Positions 52,755 to 64,000 of a DNA stretch of 64,000 nucleotides are shown piece by piece; positions within the stretch are counted from its first letter, which is position 1; every line of letters begins with the position of its first letter. Origin of the DNA: Syngnathus acus (Eukaryota; Chordata; Actinopteri; Syngnathiformes; Syngnathidae); NCBI RefSeq assembly GCF_901709675.1, contig NC_051089.1, positions 14,621,976 through 14,685,975 on the forward strand, in the 5' to 3' direction. Below the pieces are notes generated by a model that worked only from the letters and a program-made list of their open reading frames with translations, made no database searches and was not told the origin of the DNA. The translations under genes and the position numbers were made by a program.

Positions 52755-55586
52755 ATGGATTTTTTGCTTCAAGTAAAATTAGGCGCTCTGGTCGGTTTGT
52801 TACTTCTAACTCTTTTTTTCGGCTTCATCCCCGCGAGAGTCGCTTGGTTCAGAAACACAAATGGGACAGGTAAGTGCAGTTACTGATCTTGACGAATTTC
52901 TTGCTTTTTATTTTTGAATTACGTTGACCGAATTACAGGTAAACGGAGGCTTAATTTACAATCAAAACTATTTTTTTAAGGCGGACTCTGGTAGACCTGG
53001 CTGGATGTATGAATGATTTTTTACTCAGTGAAGAGTCACGTGTTAGATGACTCGTCAGTGATTTTATCAACTTGTACATGATCGATTACGTAGGTCTAAT
53101 ATGCTGATTAATACCCAGGGAATAAAACTCTTTTGTTTTTTTAATACTGAATTTGAGTTTGCTGCAGTGGTTTTTATACATGAATGTAAACTCCATTCTG
53201 CCCAAAGTTTGGGTCACCTGACCTGACAATGACCGTGTGCTGTAGCCCAAAGGCATCGTAAATGTTTGTATATTTTCATAATGCAACAAAGGTGGTTGTC
53301 ATAGTGAACTTGTCCAAAGTGCATCTAGACTAGTCGAGTATGGAAGTGAAAATATTACTTCTCTCTGAGCACCATAAGAAGGATCTGAAAACTAATCTAT
53401 GACGTGTTGGTCTAATCTGTCATTAAATCACACATAAAAAAGATTGTGGGATCAATTAATTGCATGACCATGTGTGATTTCAGAATTTCGATGTTTTTGT
53501 TTTAAATGTTGCATTTTCAGAGACTCACCGCACAGTTTTGAGTCTGATTAGCTGCTTTGCCGGTGGAGTCTTTCTGGCAGCATGTTTGCTGGATATTATC
53601 CCAGATTACCTGGCGGACATCAATGCTGCCCTGGCATCAATGGAGGTACAGTTAACCTGCCTGCTGGATAATCTGCCTGCCTATTACTTTTGTGATCAGA
53701 AAATTTACTACATAAGAGCGCTTGACAGTAAGCTGTAATAATATTGTGGTTGCGTGTGATGTTATTCTCATATCAGGAATATGTATTTCATATTATTGAC
53801 TTCATTTTAACAGTATCTACGTATTTGCTTGAGCAAAACTTTGTGATGGCAAGGCTTGATCGCATTGTCTCTCACAGGTCAACTTCCCACTTCCTATGTT
53901 CATCATCGCTGCCGGCTTCTTCGGTGTCCTCATGTTGGAGAGGATCGTTCTGAACTGTCGGGAGAATAGTGGGACTGGGAATGAGAGAGTCCCGCTTATA
54001 CAGGACAACAGGAATGGCCACAGCCACGCCCATGTCCACACCTCCTCCGTGAGTCCGGATCTGGAGAGCAGCGGCCACCATGTCCATGTGGACTTTCAGG
54101 CCCACTCGCCTTTTCGCTCCTTTATGCTCTTCCTCTCGTTGTCACTCCACTCCGTGTTCGAGGGGCTTGCTATCGGCCTGCAGGATACTGATTCGAAGGT
54201 AATTAAAGAGGAATGACATTTTCTGACATTGAATTATCTCAAGGTTGCAGATGATACTGAATATTAAGCAAGGTTTTCTCCGATTGTTTAATTGCACTTT
54301 TGCAGAGTCTTGACTAGTCTTGATCAGTTCTACTGTTCAGTGCATCTGGAGTGCCAGTGCTGTATTGCACGGTATTCACAGCTATCAAATTTGATACCGC
54401 TTTTGTGTATCATAAATTGTGGCTAGTGAGTACATTTTCAGCTTCTGGTCAAATGCTTTGGCAAGAAAGTAATCTTGCGTCATGTGGTCATATAGGACCC
54501 TCTGTGCAGCCTCAAAATTCTTTCGCTTCAGGACTGTTCAGCTATAGGTTTCATTGTAGGCTCATAAGTAGAAATATGTTTGAAAGAGTGGCTTTGTGCA
54601 GTTTCAAACACTTCCATGGTATGACTTTTCATCATATCATGTTTCTTGTTTTGGCTACATCAGCCCATTTTGAGGGAGAAGCCATGTCTCATGAAATAAG
54701 TGACTGTTCAGCATACCCTTGTATACATTGGGGAGTGATGTCTTTTGAGAAATCACTGATAACGATACTAAGTAACCGACACTACTCCGACTTTTGATAT
54801 ATAGATCATTTTGAAGGAAGACCTTAAGTTTATTTCTGATAAAAGACATAACAGTCACTCTGCAATAGATCATTTAAGTTCAATACAGAACACAAACAAC
54901 TCTCTCTGAGGTTAATTCATTTGTAATTCATTACCAAACAGATATCTTCCTGACTTTCATTGTTGGTTTAAAATAAATTGAAGTGGGGAAAAAATACAGG
55001 TTAAATTTTTGTTAACTGATTAGCATGACACTATAAAGTTGTCAAATAGGGCTCGGCGATACAGCTGTGAATTTTTATCACAATATTTCATATCGGGCGA
55101 TATTCCTGATGTGTATTTACAATGATTAAAAAAAAAAATGGATTAAAGACAAAATACAACTATCCACAGGAAGAATAGCAAACCCAATCAGTCTAATAAA
55201 ATGAATAAAAAAACAAATATTTCATCCTCCAGGTGTTGGAAATCTGCATCGCCATACTGGTCCACAAGAGCATCATCGTGTTCAGCCTGTCAGTGAAGCT
55301 GGTCCAGAGCGCAGTTCGTCCCGCATGGGTTGCCGCTTACATCGTCGTGTTCGCCATCATGTCGCCTTTGGGCATCGCCATCGGCATCAGCGTGATCGAG
55401 GCCCAGCTGGCGGCCGGCGCGCTCATCCAATCCGTTCTGGAGGGCCTCGCGGCGGGGACCTTTGTCTACATCACCTTCCTCGAGATCCTCCCGCATGAGC
55501 TCAACTCCCCCGGGAAGCAGCTGCTCAAGGTGCTCTTCATCCTGCTGGGATTCGCCGTCATGGCCGCTCTCACGTTCGTGGGCTGA
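52755..55586 (+). CDS. slc39a1: slc39a1, zinc transporter ZIP1 (complete, 4 exons, 304 aa)
   Basis: ZIP1 imports zinc into the cytosol across the plasma membrane. Exons are 52755-52869, 53521-53645, 53878-54198 and 55233-55586, with GT-AG introns and an unbroken frame of 304 codons plus stop. The protein starts MDFLLQVKLGALVGLLLLTL. Hydrophobic segments lie near 7-27, 45-67, 84-105, 162-182, 188-210, 217-238, 247-268 and 284-304. The cytosolic loop between segments 3 and 4 has a histidine cluster (H128, H130, H132, H134), followed by the conserved GHHVHVDFQAHSPFRSF. Segment 4 carries HSVFEGLAIGLQ (H171, E175) and segment 5 LVHKSIIVFSLSVKL (H198, with Lys next), the ZIP-family metal-site residues in their ZIP1 form. 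Paralogues ZIP2 and ZIP3 have His-Glu rather than His-Lys in segment 5. The C-terminus is very short, as in the family. Confidence 0.95.
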
Positions 55587-56365
55587 AACGAAGCCGGTCG
55601 GGGTGCAAGGTCAAGATTTTGACTTTGTGTTTGACGTCATCTCTGTTCTGAGCATGGAGATAACATTTTTTCCTCACCTTATGACAGTATTGTAGGTCCT
55701 TGACTTTTCATGTCCACCAGTGCATTTTTTAAAGGAACAAATTAACATTGCTTGATTTTATTTTTTTTTTTTTTAGACCTTTCTGTCTACTTCTTAAAAT
55801 AATTCATGATTGATTTATAAGTATACGTTGTTTTACTTAAGAACAGGTCTTGATTAATAACCATGCTAGTCAAGAGTAAACAGAGCACATCTAAACTTTC
55901 ACATGTCACTGGCAAACAAGTTGAACTTGAAGAAACCACTGAAGATGTTTACCGTGTGTATCACACATTGTGTTTTATCCAATTGAGTCACATTATTAGC
56001 AACTACGTTTGTGTCCATTTACTTTTGGTTCATTTGATTGAAATGATAATTGCTTCCTTACAAGTGCCTCCAAACGTGTATACATACGTACATAATTAAT
56101 TTTAAAGTTATTTTTCCTTTGGTTTTTTTTTTTTGCTTCTAGTAGCCTATCACTGACCTCATGACATTTGATTTGTACTGACATTTTATGACACTGCCTT
56201 TAACCCATTTTTGATCTCAGTAATATTTTGTTGCTTGTATGATCCATAATGAGATTTTGTGAGCTTGCTTAAAAGTAGGCACTCTTCCTGATGCATTGTG
56301 TATTAAAACCCAAAATGAAAATGTAATCAAGAAAAAACAGAGATTTTTTTAAAACTTTTTTTTTA

Positions 56366-56371
56366 AATAAA
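56366..56371 (+). terminator. Candidate slc39a1 poly(A) signal
   Basis: A canonical AATAAA lies 780 bp past the stop. Another AATAAA-containing stretch lies about 70 bp further on, so the exact site is uncertain. Confidence 0.4.
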
Positions 56372-56709
56372 ACGTTGATATCTGAGAAAGCTTGTATGTA
56401 CTGAACTAAAATGAACCAAAAAATTATGAGAGGCAAAATAAATTAATGCTTTTTATGATCCAATAAATTCACACATAACAGGTTTCTGTCTAGATATCAT
56501 GATAAGAAATATCCCACTTAGCGTTGATCTATGATTATCCCACAACTGACAGGGTTTGTTCCAACACTGGGACTTGAAAGTCCTGTTCCCTCTTACAACT
56601 GAGGTGAAATGTTAAACATGATTGCGTAAAGCACAGGGGTCAGTTCTCCATTTAACCATAAAGTCCTGTTCCCTATTATAAATGAAATGTTCAACACTAT
56701 TGTTTAAAG

Positions 56710-57052
56710 CACAAGGGCGTCAAACTCAAGGCCGGGGGGCTCAGAGCTGGCTGGCCACATCATTTTATGTGGCCCGTGAAAGCAAATCATGTGTCAACTT
56801 CTATGATCAGAATCACCTTGCTAAATTCCGTACCATCGTGTAAAGATTTTTCGTAACTCTTTTCACAGTAACTTGAATTATTGGGCACCGTACAGTGGAT
56901 AAAACACTATGTAAGCGCCCTCCATTTACTTTTTATCCTTGACTTTTAGTAATTTCAAAACTAGTCAATTTGATGTGTATTTACAATAATACGATGAGAC
57001 AATTAAACATATGGTTTCATCAACAGCCGATGGAAGCCATAACTATAACTAC
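56710..57052 (+). repeat. Longest copy of the GTGGCCCG repeat family
   Basis: It opens ACAAGGGCGTCAAACTCAAG with GCCGGGGGGC, continues TTATGTGGCCCGTGAAAGCA then TGTGTCAACTTC, and runs through TTCAAAACTAGTCAATTTGA and ATACGATGAGACAATTAAAC to GGAAGCCATAACTATAACT. Both halves seen separately at 20241 and 38731 occur here in order, which shows they belong to one element. Confidence 0.65.
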
Positions 57053-57483
57053 TTGCTACACCCTATGCAAACAGCATTGTTGAATTTGTGGTTTATTTAT
57101 ACAAAGTATTATGAACTCGTAAATGGATAAATAAGTATTTGTAACAATATTGGTTATCTGGTCTGTGGGATCAGTTTTATCGGATCCGAGACAAATATTT
57201 GTTGCTGAAAGCAATTGAATATAATTGTGCAAAAACGTTTATCCTTAGTAATACAACGACCAATGCATGATCGTTGATGATAACATACTCCCATCTACTG
57301 GATCTTTTTATGTACTACAATGCAAGTGGATTAAAAGCACCGTTAGTGTTTCACCTCATTACAAAAAGTATGTAAACTATTAAAATGCTTTTAATGTTTA
57401 TTTCCATGCACTAAAATAATATTTTTTAGGAATACTTGCTGGTATGTTTTATATCTGAATTTATTCTAATAATACATTTTATG

Positions 57484-57737
57484 CGGGGGGCACGGTGGTG
57501 CACTGGTTAGCACGCCTGCCTCACATTTCAGAGGTTGCGGGTTTAATTTTCGGTCCAGCCCTCCCAGTGTGGCGTTTGCATGTTCTCCCCGTGCCTGCGT
57601 GGGTTTTCTCTGGGCACTTTAGTTTCCTCCCACATCCCAAAAACATGGTAGGCTGATTGAGGTCTCCAAATTGCACGTAGGTGCGAGCGCGGATGGTTGT
57701 TCCTCTCTGTGTGCCCTGCGGTTGAAAGTTGAAGTGC
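57484..57737 (+). repeat. SINE-like interspersed repeat with tRNA-like head
   Basis: The copy starts CGGGGGGCACGGTGGTGCAC and continues TGGTTAGCACGCCTGCCTCA (A-box-like), then GAGGTTGCGGGTTTAATTTT (degenerate B box). The body has TTTGCATGTTCTCCCCGTGC and AACATGGTAGGCTGATTGAG. It stops after GTGCCCTGCGGTTG and lacks the tail present at 2244-2596. Confidence 0.7.
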
Positions 57738-59400
57738 ATGCCATATTCTATTCCATTTATAAAATTTGTTCCGGGCCTTAGTTTGGACACCCATTAAATC
57801 AGTTCGAATCTATATGATCAATGTCTGCATCGCCCACACAATTTTTTCTCATTCGATTTCCACAAAAGCAGTGATTGGCAACACAAGGCTGGGAAATTTG
57901 AGGAATGGTAGAAGACACACACTCAACACACACACACTGCCGCTTTTGTTTATGTTTTATGCAAAATCCTGAATTTATTGGAGCTGCGGGTTTTGTACTC
58001 ATCACATATGCTTTGCAAAATGGCATAACATCAACACTCTTTCCTGATGTTAAAGAAATTGCTAACCCATTTTTTTCTTCAAGGTGAAAGGGGGCTTATT
58101 CATGAGAATCTGCTAATGAGATATGGAGTTGACGAACAATAGCACAGAGTGCATGCAGTAAGTCGGCCAGCACAGAGGCCTCAGTGTGAATGAGGGAGCC
58201 AGTAGAGCATTGAGATGAACTCTTCAAACAGCTCATTAAGCTGCTCTCTCTCTCACATCTCAGGACAGTCACGTTGTTTCCATGAAAGCAACGCTCACAT
58301 GCCTGCCAAATTGTAGACACTCTCGTGAATTCATACTAGTGTCAGAGAGGATCCAGAAGTTCTAAAATGATGGACTGACTCATTATTATCCATTTCTTAT
58401 CACTTGAAAATATTTTCTGACGGATACGTCAGTTCATTTAAACACAATGACTGTTTTTGTCCTTTCTGTTGACAATAATTATTGTAATCAAATTATTAAA
58501 TAGCCATAGATGTATGAGGTAGTTTGCTCATGACTTATGTGTGGTGTGCAAAAATAAAAAGTGGTTCCCTCCAAAGGAATGTACACAGAGGAATGTGCAG
58601 CATGATGTCGAGTGCGGTCCCTTCCCACAGTCTCAACATAATTTTGAGATCAAACCCCACATTTCATGTCACGCGCTGTGCCACACAATGGCAACAACAC
58701 TCTAATATGACCTTAACTGTCTGGATCAATTAGGATAAAAGACTCTAGAGTGTAGGAAAAAAAATATTAAACACAAATCAATCGAGGAAATTGATTTCCT
58801 GTTTCCTGTGTTGATATAATATTGACGAAAAGTAAAATCATTCAATTAAAAAAGAAAACTTCAAATGTTATGCAGTACAAATTGGATAATAACCTAATTT
58901 ACTCTTATGTTTACAACATTATTTTTTTAATGTAAATTCCAATTTTGTCAAGATACTAGATTTGAGGATTTTGTCAGCTGTATGTTAGCAAAGTATCTAA
59001 CAAATATAAACCATGAAATATTTCACTCATAGTTCCATTGACATTGATGAGAGTGGAATTTCTTTCATTTGTTTTCAAGTTGCTGTTGCTCTTTATGGAA
59101 CAAGGAATCTTATTTGGCATCTTAAATGAAACGGAGAAGCAGACAATGTCACACAGCCAATCATCACAGAAATATATTTAATCATTAAATAAGTAAGAGA
59201 TGGGGATAAAAAAGTGCACTACACCGATATAACATCATTAGAAACTATTTATAATTATATTGTATACTAACTGTTGATATGTAGACAGTGGCAATAATCT
59301 TAATGTTATACTGTACGGAATATGATATGCTGTAGAACTATATGTTAAAATATTAATTGTATTGTTTTTCTCCCTCCCACAGGGTCATTCAAGCTCCACC

Positions 59401-59531
59401 TTCATTTCCCATTATGCAAATTAGCCAATTGGTTGGTGGCAACTAAGTGATGCCGCCTCCCCTTCTGGTCCACTTTCCTCTAGTGGTCTTCTCTTCCACA
59501 CTCCCCTCAAATCACATTCCACCTGCTGAAG
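59401..59531 (+). promoter_or_regulatory. rlbp1 putative promoter and 5' UTR exon
   Basis: A splice donor GAAG|GTAAGA ends a putative non-coding exon at 59531; the matching acceptor CCACAG is at 59670-59675, and the 5' UTR resumes at 59676, 30 bp before the ATG. Upstream, 59414-59421 is a perfect octamer ATGCAAAT (POU-type), directly followed by ATTAG and the palindrome CCAATTGG (59425-59432), which includes a CCAAT core. Transcription start is not visible. The exon is inferred from splice signals only. Confidence 0.45.
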
Positions 59532-59705
59532 GTAAGACTGATATTTTCTCCATTAGGTCTTTGTGCAAACCTTTGCGATATAGATATAGTCAATTATTTT
59601 CCAATATATAATGATCTCTTCTAGCGGTATGTGAGAACTGAACATAACTAAAACATTTGTCATCATCCTCCACAGTGACGCTGCCGTCAGATACTGCAAG
59701 CAAAC

Positions 59706-62393
59706 ATGGCTTCGGTAAGTGAAATAATTTAGTGTGAGATATTTAACTTGTGTCACTCAATTGTTCCTCTTTTAAAGTCTTGGCTTTACAAGTCCTTTTT
59801 CTATGATCATGTGAGGCAGCTTAACCAGTCACTCAGTGGGTGTGCATTGCTCGGGGTCCCTGTCGGCTCACAAGTAGCCCCGACAATTAAAGAGAAAGTC
59901 AAATCCAAAAATAATATGTTCTGTGCACCCTGACTTGCTATTACAATTCAAGATTCAAGTTGAGTCGAGTTATTATTTGTATTAAGAAATTGATGTTTGT
60001 GTCCTCTGCATGCCTGATAGCATATTGCTGGGTTGCCAGGTCTCTATACACTGACTACACAAAAAGAACATTTCTTTCCCAAACAAAACAAACAGCACAT
60101 TTTCTTTCAATGGCATATTTTTCAATTTTACAATTTGTGAAAAAATGTAGTGTAAGCTCTTATTCCTTTCACGCAGACTGGATCTTTCCGTGTGGTGTCA
60201 GAGGACGAGCAGGCCATGAGATCCAAGCTGGAGCATCTGACAGTGAAGGATCACGGGCCTGTGTTTGGGCCATGTCACAAAATGCCGGGCCACACTATAC
60301 AAAAGGTAACATGGCGTTGGATATGACAATGAGCCCATGACTGGAGATATGGTGCCCACTCTGCAGGCTAAGGATGAGCTGAATGAGACAGAGGAGAGGC
60401 GGGCACTGTCCCTCAAGGACCTGCGAGGTATGATGAAGGAGAGGGCAGCCGAAGGAGATGACTTGGCCAAATTGGTGCTGGAGCGTCTCGGCGATAAACC
60501 CGACGCTCTGCTCCTGCGCTTCCTCCGAGCCCGCAAGTTTGATGTTGTCAGGGCCCATGAACTCATGAAGGGTAATTGTCTTCATTTTTCATCTCTTCAC
60601 ATTCCAGAAATATTTACTGATAACTTCAGTAATTGATGGGGAGGCCTCTTTTTTTTGTGCTCCGGTTTAGCAGGAACACTGTCCATCATAGAAAAAAGGG
60701 AGCCATGTGTTTGTTAATTGGAGGCTCTGATGAGCCCCTGACAAAGACCTCCTTTGTGTCCAACTGGGACAGCAAGATTATTTAACGTATGAACTCATCG
60801 TGTACCGATGGGAAATTCACAGTAGCGCACCATGAGTTACACTGGTGGTACTGGTCAGTTTTACATTACAATACTTTCCCCCCTATAACTTTATTTATTT
60901 AAAAAAAAAAAAAAGGCAGATTGAAACAGTAAAAATAAAAATATAGGGATTTACGATAAGTTTTTTTTTTTTTAATTAATATCTCAGTAGCAACCAAGCC
61001 CTCCTGCAAAAAGTGGAAAAAAATCACAATTGACCCTTTTGTAAATATTTATAATTGTCTGGATTGTGTCAGAACTTTAAAACATAAATATACCAAATGA
61101 CAGTTTAATATGTCATTTCAAACACAATATCCAAATTGTTTTGTTTTAGGAAGAAACACACCCGAAGTGTTTTTTTTTCAATTGAAATGTTTTTTTCAAT
61201 TTTAGTTTGAGGTATTTTGTTTTAAATAATTATGATAACCTTGTTCCATATGAGTACGTTGAGTGAGGTGTGTCGAGCATTGCTGTTGTATACATACAAC
61301 TGACTTGATTTCTTAACATAGCAGGAGCATGACAATAACCAAAGTACACATACATCCACATCAACATGAGTAGAAAAAATTAAATTTCTCCCCCATGTAT
61401 GATGAGAGAAAACATTTGTATGCAAATTAAATGCAAACTATTTTTCTGAGAACTTACTGAGGATTGTAAGTGAAAATCAAACATGTTAATTGGCGTCTCT
61501 TGCTTGAAAAAGGCCACGTGGTGCACGTGCTATGAAACAGTGGCGTCATTGATGAAGATAATGTAATGTCGTTTGTAGGTTACGTGCGTTTCAGGAAGGA
61601 GTACCCCGAGTTGTTTGAGAACCTGACGCCCGAGGCGGTCCGCAGCACCATTGAGGCGGGCTACCCTGTGGTTCTGCCCAGCAGGGACAAGTATGGTCAT
61701 GCAGTCCTGCTCTTCAACATTGAGAACTGGGACCTGGAGGAGATCACCTTTGATGAGGTGGGCAAAACATCTTGGATGTCACGAAGAAGAAATACTAAAC
61801 ATCAGTCTTTTGTGTGTGTCAGATTTTAAGAGCGTACTGCGTGATCCTGGAGAAGTTGCTTGAGAATGAAGAGACCCAGATCAATGGTTTTGTCCTGATC
61901 GAGAATTTCAAGGGCTTCACCATGCAGCACGCCTCAGGAATTAAGCCTGCTGAGCTCAAGAAGATGGTGGACATGCTTCAGGTCGCTCAGATATTCTGCC
62001 AATCAACACGTGCATGAGTGTTTTTTCTAGTGTCGTTTTGTTGGTTATGCAGGATTCGTTCCCGGCTCGTTTCAAGGCGGTCCACGTCATCCACCAGCCA
62101 TGGTACTTCACCACTACATACAACATGGTCAAGCCTTTCATGAAGAGCAAGCTGCTGGAGAGGGTATGGGGAGAGGGGCGGGGTGAAGCACTTCTCTTCT
62201 TCCACATCACTTCTAGTATGATTAGGATTCATTTCTTACACCTCAGGTGTTTGTCCACGGGGACGAGCTGGATAACTACTTGAAAGAATTTGATGCCGAC
62301 ATCCTGCCTGCAGATTTTGATGGCAAAGCTTACGTGGCGGACTGCCAGGCCATCGCCGCCAGGCTCTTTGGCTCAGAGGACACAGCTCTCTGA
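59706..62393 (+). CDS. rlbp1: rlbp1, retinaldehyde-binding protein 1 / CRALBP (complete, 312 aa)
   Basis: CRALBP is a soluble carrier of 11-cis-retinol and 11-cis-retinal in retinal pigment epithelium and Mueller glia and serves the visual cycle. Coding exons are 59706-59714, 60177-60305, 60367-60571, 61579-61757, 61823-61981, 62053-62163 and 62247-62393, all GT-AG, giving 312 codons plus stop (human 317). The first coding exon holds only Met-Ala-Ser. The N-terminal part has [20 protein letters not shown] and the CRAL-TRIO N helix bundle (about 47-114, with [12 protein letters not shown]). The CRAL-TRIO lipid-binding domain (about 130-290) includes [20 protein letters not shown] and [20 protein letters not shown]. 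Arginines in [11 protein letters not shown] and in DSFPARFK and the Met in KKMVDML, positions altered in human RLBP1 retinal dystrophy, are all kept. Intron 2 is only 61 bp. Fish often have a and b copies, and I cannot assign this one. Confidence 0.95.
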
Positions 62394-64000
62394 AGGAGGA
62401 AGGTCCTTCGTCTTGGACCATCGATGATCAGACAGGCACCCTGTTGTGAAGCTACAGGACAATTTTTTTTTCTTTTTAATCGGTAAGGAAGTGCTGAGCA
62501 CATAGGTATTTAGATTTAGCAGAAGGTGGCTTAAGGTGATAATTAAAATGGATGTTTAGATTTTGGGATGTGCAGTTAATATTTTGGAGGTGGTGCGTTT
62601 GGTAGTTTCCTTTAAAACTGGCAGAATATGTGCCTACAAACCTGTCAGATGAATGCTATCAGAAAACAGTTACAATGCAGGACAACCTAAAGAGTGACAT
62701 GTTATAAAGTTATAAGTTAATCTGTATGGTCTTAAATATAGTCTGCCTCTGTGCTCTGCAGTGGATTTCTAACCATATGAAATTTTTATTTTCATTTTTT
62801 GTGGCTGTAATATAATTTGTCAGGGAATTACAAACACGTTCATGTTGATATTAGACTCAGAACAGTCTCGCGCAGCTTCTGAAACGTATTTTTTGGGAGG
62901 GAAAAAAATCAACAACAGAAAATGTGCTTTTGTCAGACAAAATTTATTTTTATCATAACTCCTTTTATAAAGACTCTTGAAAAAGAAAACAAGAAAATAA
63001 AAAATACCCCAGTGTCCAACATGAGAAAATAACGTGTGCACCTTTTTTGTCACCTTTGCATCCTTTTATGGCATTTCAGCATAAACAACTACAAAACCAA
63101 AATTAAAGCTGCATATTTACTGTGGCTCATTTTTAATGTGGGCTCTCAACCACATGCCAAAAAAGGTTGACTCCAAACATGTGTGTACCCCTCGATAAGA
63201 ATGAGCCCAAAATGCCAAAAAGTATAGGCGAAAAACATATTTTAGATGCACTGGGCACTTATAAATACATTTTCTTTTACAACATGGTACATAACGTTAC
63301 AAGCCAACCACCTTATTTACATTACACTGATCTTCATTAATTTCGTTTGGTTGCTTATTGCCTTTAGTTTTGCCCCATCCATGGGTTAATGAAGATTTCA
63401 AAATAAATAAATTTTCCAAATATTCATTAAACGCTTTCATTATTTAAAGTCAATCGTTTTGGTTTTTTGTCATGATTATAAGACAACGTAGGCCTACGCA
63501 TGTCTCACTCATCAACACACAAAAAGGTATTCAGGAAACAAGAATTATTCACAAAAAATAAAGATCTGTTAAGTTAGAAGAGGCAAAAAAAAAAAAATCA
63601 ATCTCATTCATGATGACTGAATTGGAAACAAATCAACCATTGGCCTCTCGCTGGTTGAGATGATAATGATTGGCGTCCCTGACAGTATCAGTGATTTTTA
63701 TAGAAAGGCTCCTGGCAATGAGAAACCTCTCCATTATTGGCCATGGTTATATTTAATGTAGTTTTTTTTAGTTTAATCTTACAACTAAATTCAGGAAATT
63801 AGATTTTGTACCAATGGTCACATTTGAATGAAAATGAACTGCAAAGGAGAGAAAGAAATTTTGAAAGGAAAGCAACAGGGGTATCATATTTTTGCCAGAC
63901 TGAGAAATGGAACTAGTAGAAGAAGCTGGACACTATCATCAGCCCTATACCAAGAAACAGGGTGTACTTGGGAGTAATACATTATTCCTCACTTTCGTGA
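62394..64000 (+). other. rlbp1 3' UTR and downstream flank
   Basis: The DNA is AT-rich with no recognisable coding exon. An AATAAA at 62996-63001, about 600 bp past the stop, is a possible poly(A) signal. Nothing else was identified up to the window end. Confidence 0.6.

Larger units (their letters stand above)
55587..59370. other. slc39a1 3' UTR and intergenic region to rlbp1
   Basis: The start is the slc39a1 3' UTR, with an AATAAA at 56366-56371 as a plausible end. Further on lie a GTGGCCCG repeat copy (56710-57052) and a SINE-like copy (57484-57737). No gene was recognised between the two loci. Confidence 0.65.

Noticed and set aside
55046-55125. Fragment GGGCTCGGCGATACAGCTGT in slc39a1 intron 3 resembling a fish DNA-transposon end
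   Set aside because: Too short and diverged to define boundaries or a family; mentioned only here.

Overview
This window is vertebrate nuclear DNA, almost certainly from a teleost fish. It has multi-exon genes with GT-AG introns, dense CA/GT/AT microsatellites, and several interspersed repeats typical of ray-finned fish. The protein sequences are close to fish orthologues of known families. I cannot fix the species. The coding content is ordinary. The unusual material is in the repeats.

Layout. 1-11219 is the first intron of smad3; the gene is on the minus strand and continues off the left edge, and only its first coding exon (11220-11422) is in the window. 11423-23695 is the smad3-smad6 intergenic region. 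23696-39762 is a complete four-exon smad6 on the minus strand, with the MH2 exon at the left, the MH1 exon at the right and a 12.6-kb third intron. 39763-50643 is repeat-rich intergenic DNA with a 5'-truncated non-LTR retrotransposon whose reverse transcriptase frame is still open (46551-47930). 50644-51818 is tmem208 (minus, six exons) and 52755-55586 is slc39a1/ZIP1 (plus, four exons). These two are divergent and share a promoter interval of about 0.9 kb. 55587-59500 is intergenic, and 59706-62393 is rlbp1 (plus, seven coding exons plus an inferred 5' UTR exon). The rest is 3' UTR and flank.

Biology. smad3 is the TGF-beta/activin receptor-SMAD and smad6 the BMP-pathway inhibitory SMAD. They lie head-to-tail on one strand, as they do in human 15q22. 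The other three genes have separate jobs: ER protein targeting (tmem208), zinc import (slc39a1) and 11-cis-retinoid binding in the visual cycle (rlbp1).

Repeats. Five TA-flanked palindromic elements start TACCGT and end ACGGTA (3722, 6181, 18470, 28309, 36309). They fall into three sequence types that share one terminal design. Two copies are nearly identical, and two carry internal tandem duplications. There are also tRNA-like SINE copies, a repeat family containing GTGGCCCG and GAGTTTGACACTC, and two oppositely oriented retroelement 3' ends. I saw no CRISPR array, operon, phage or prokaryotic system.
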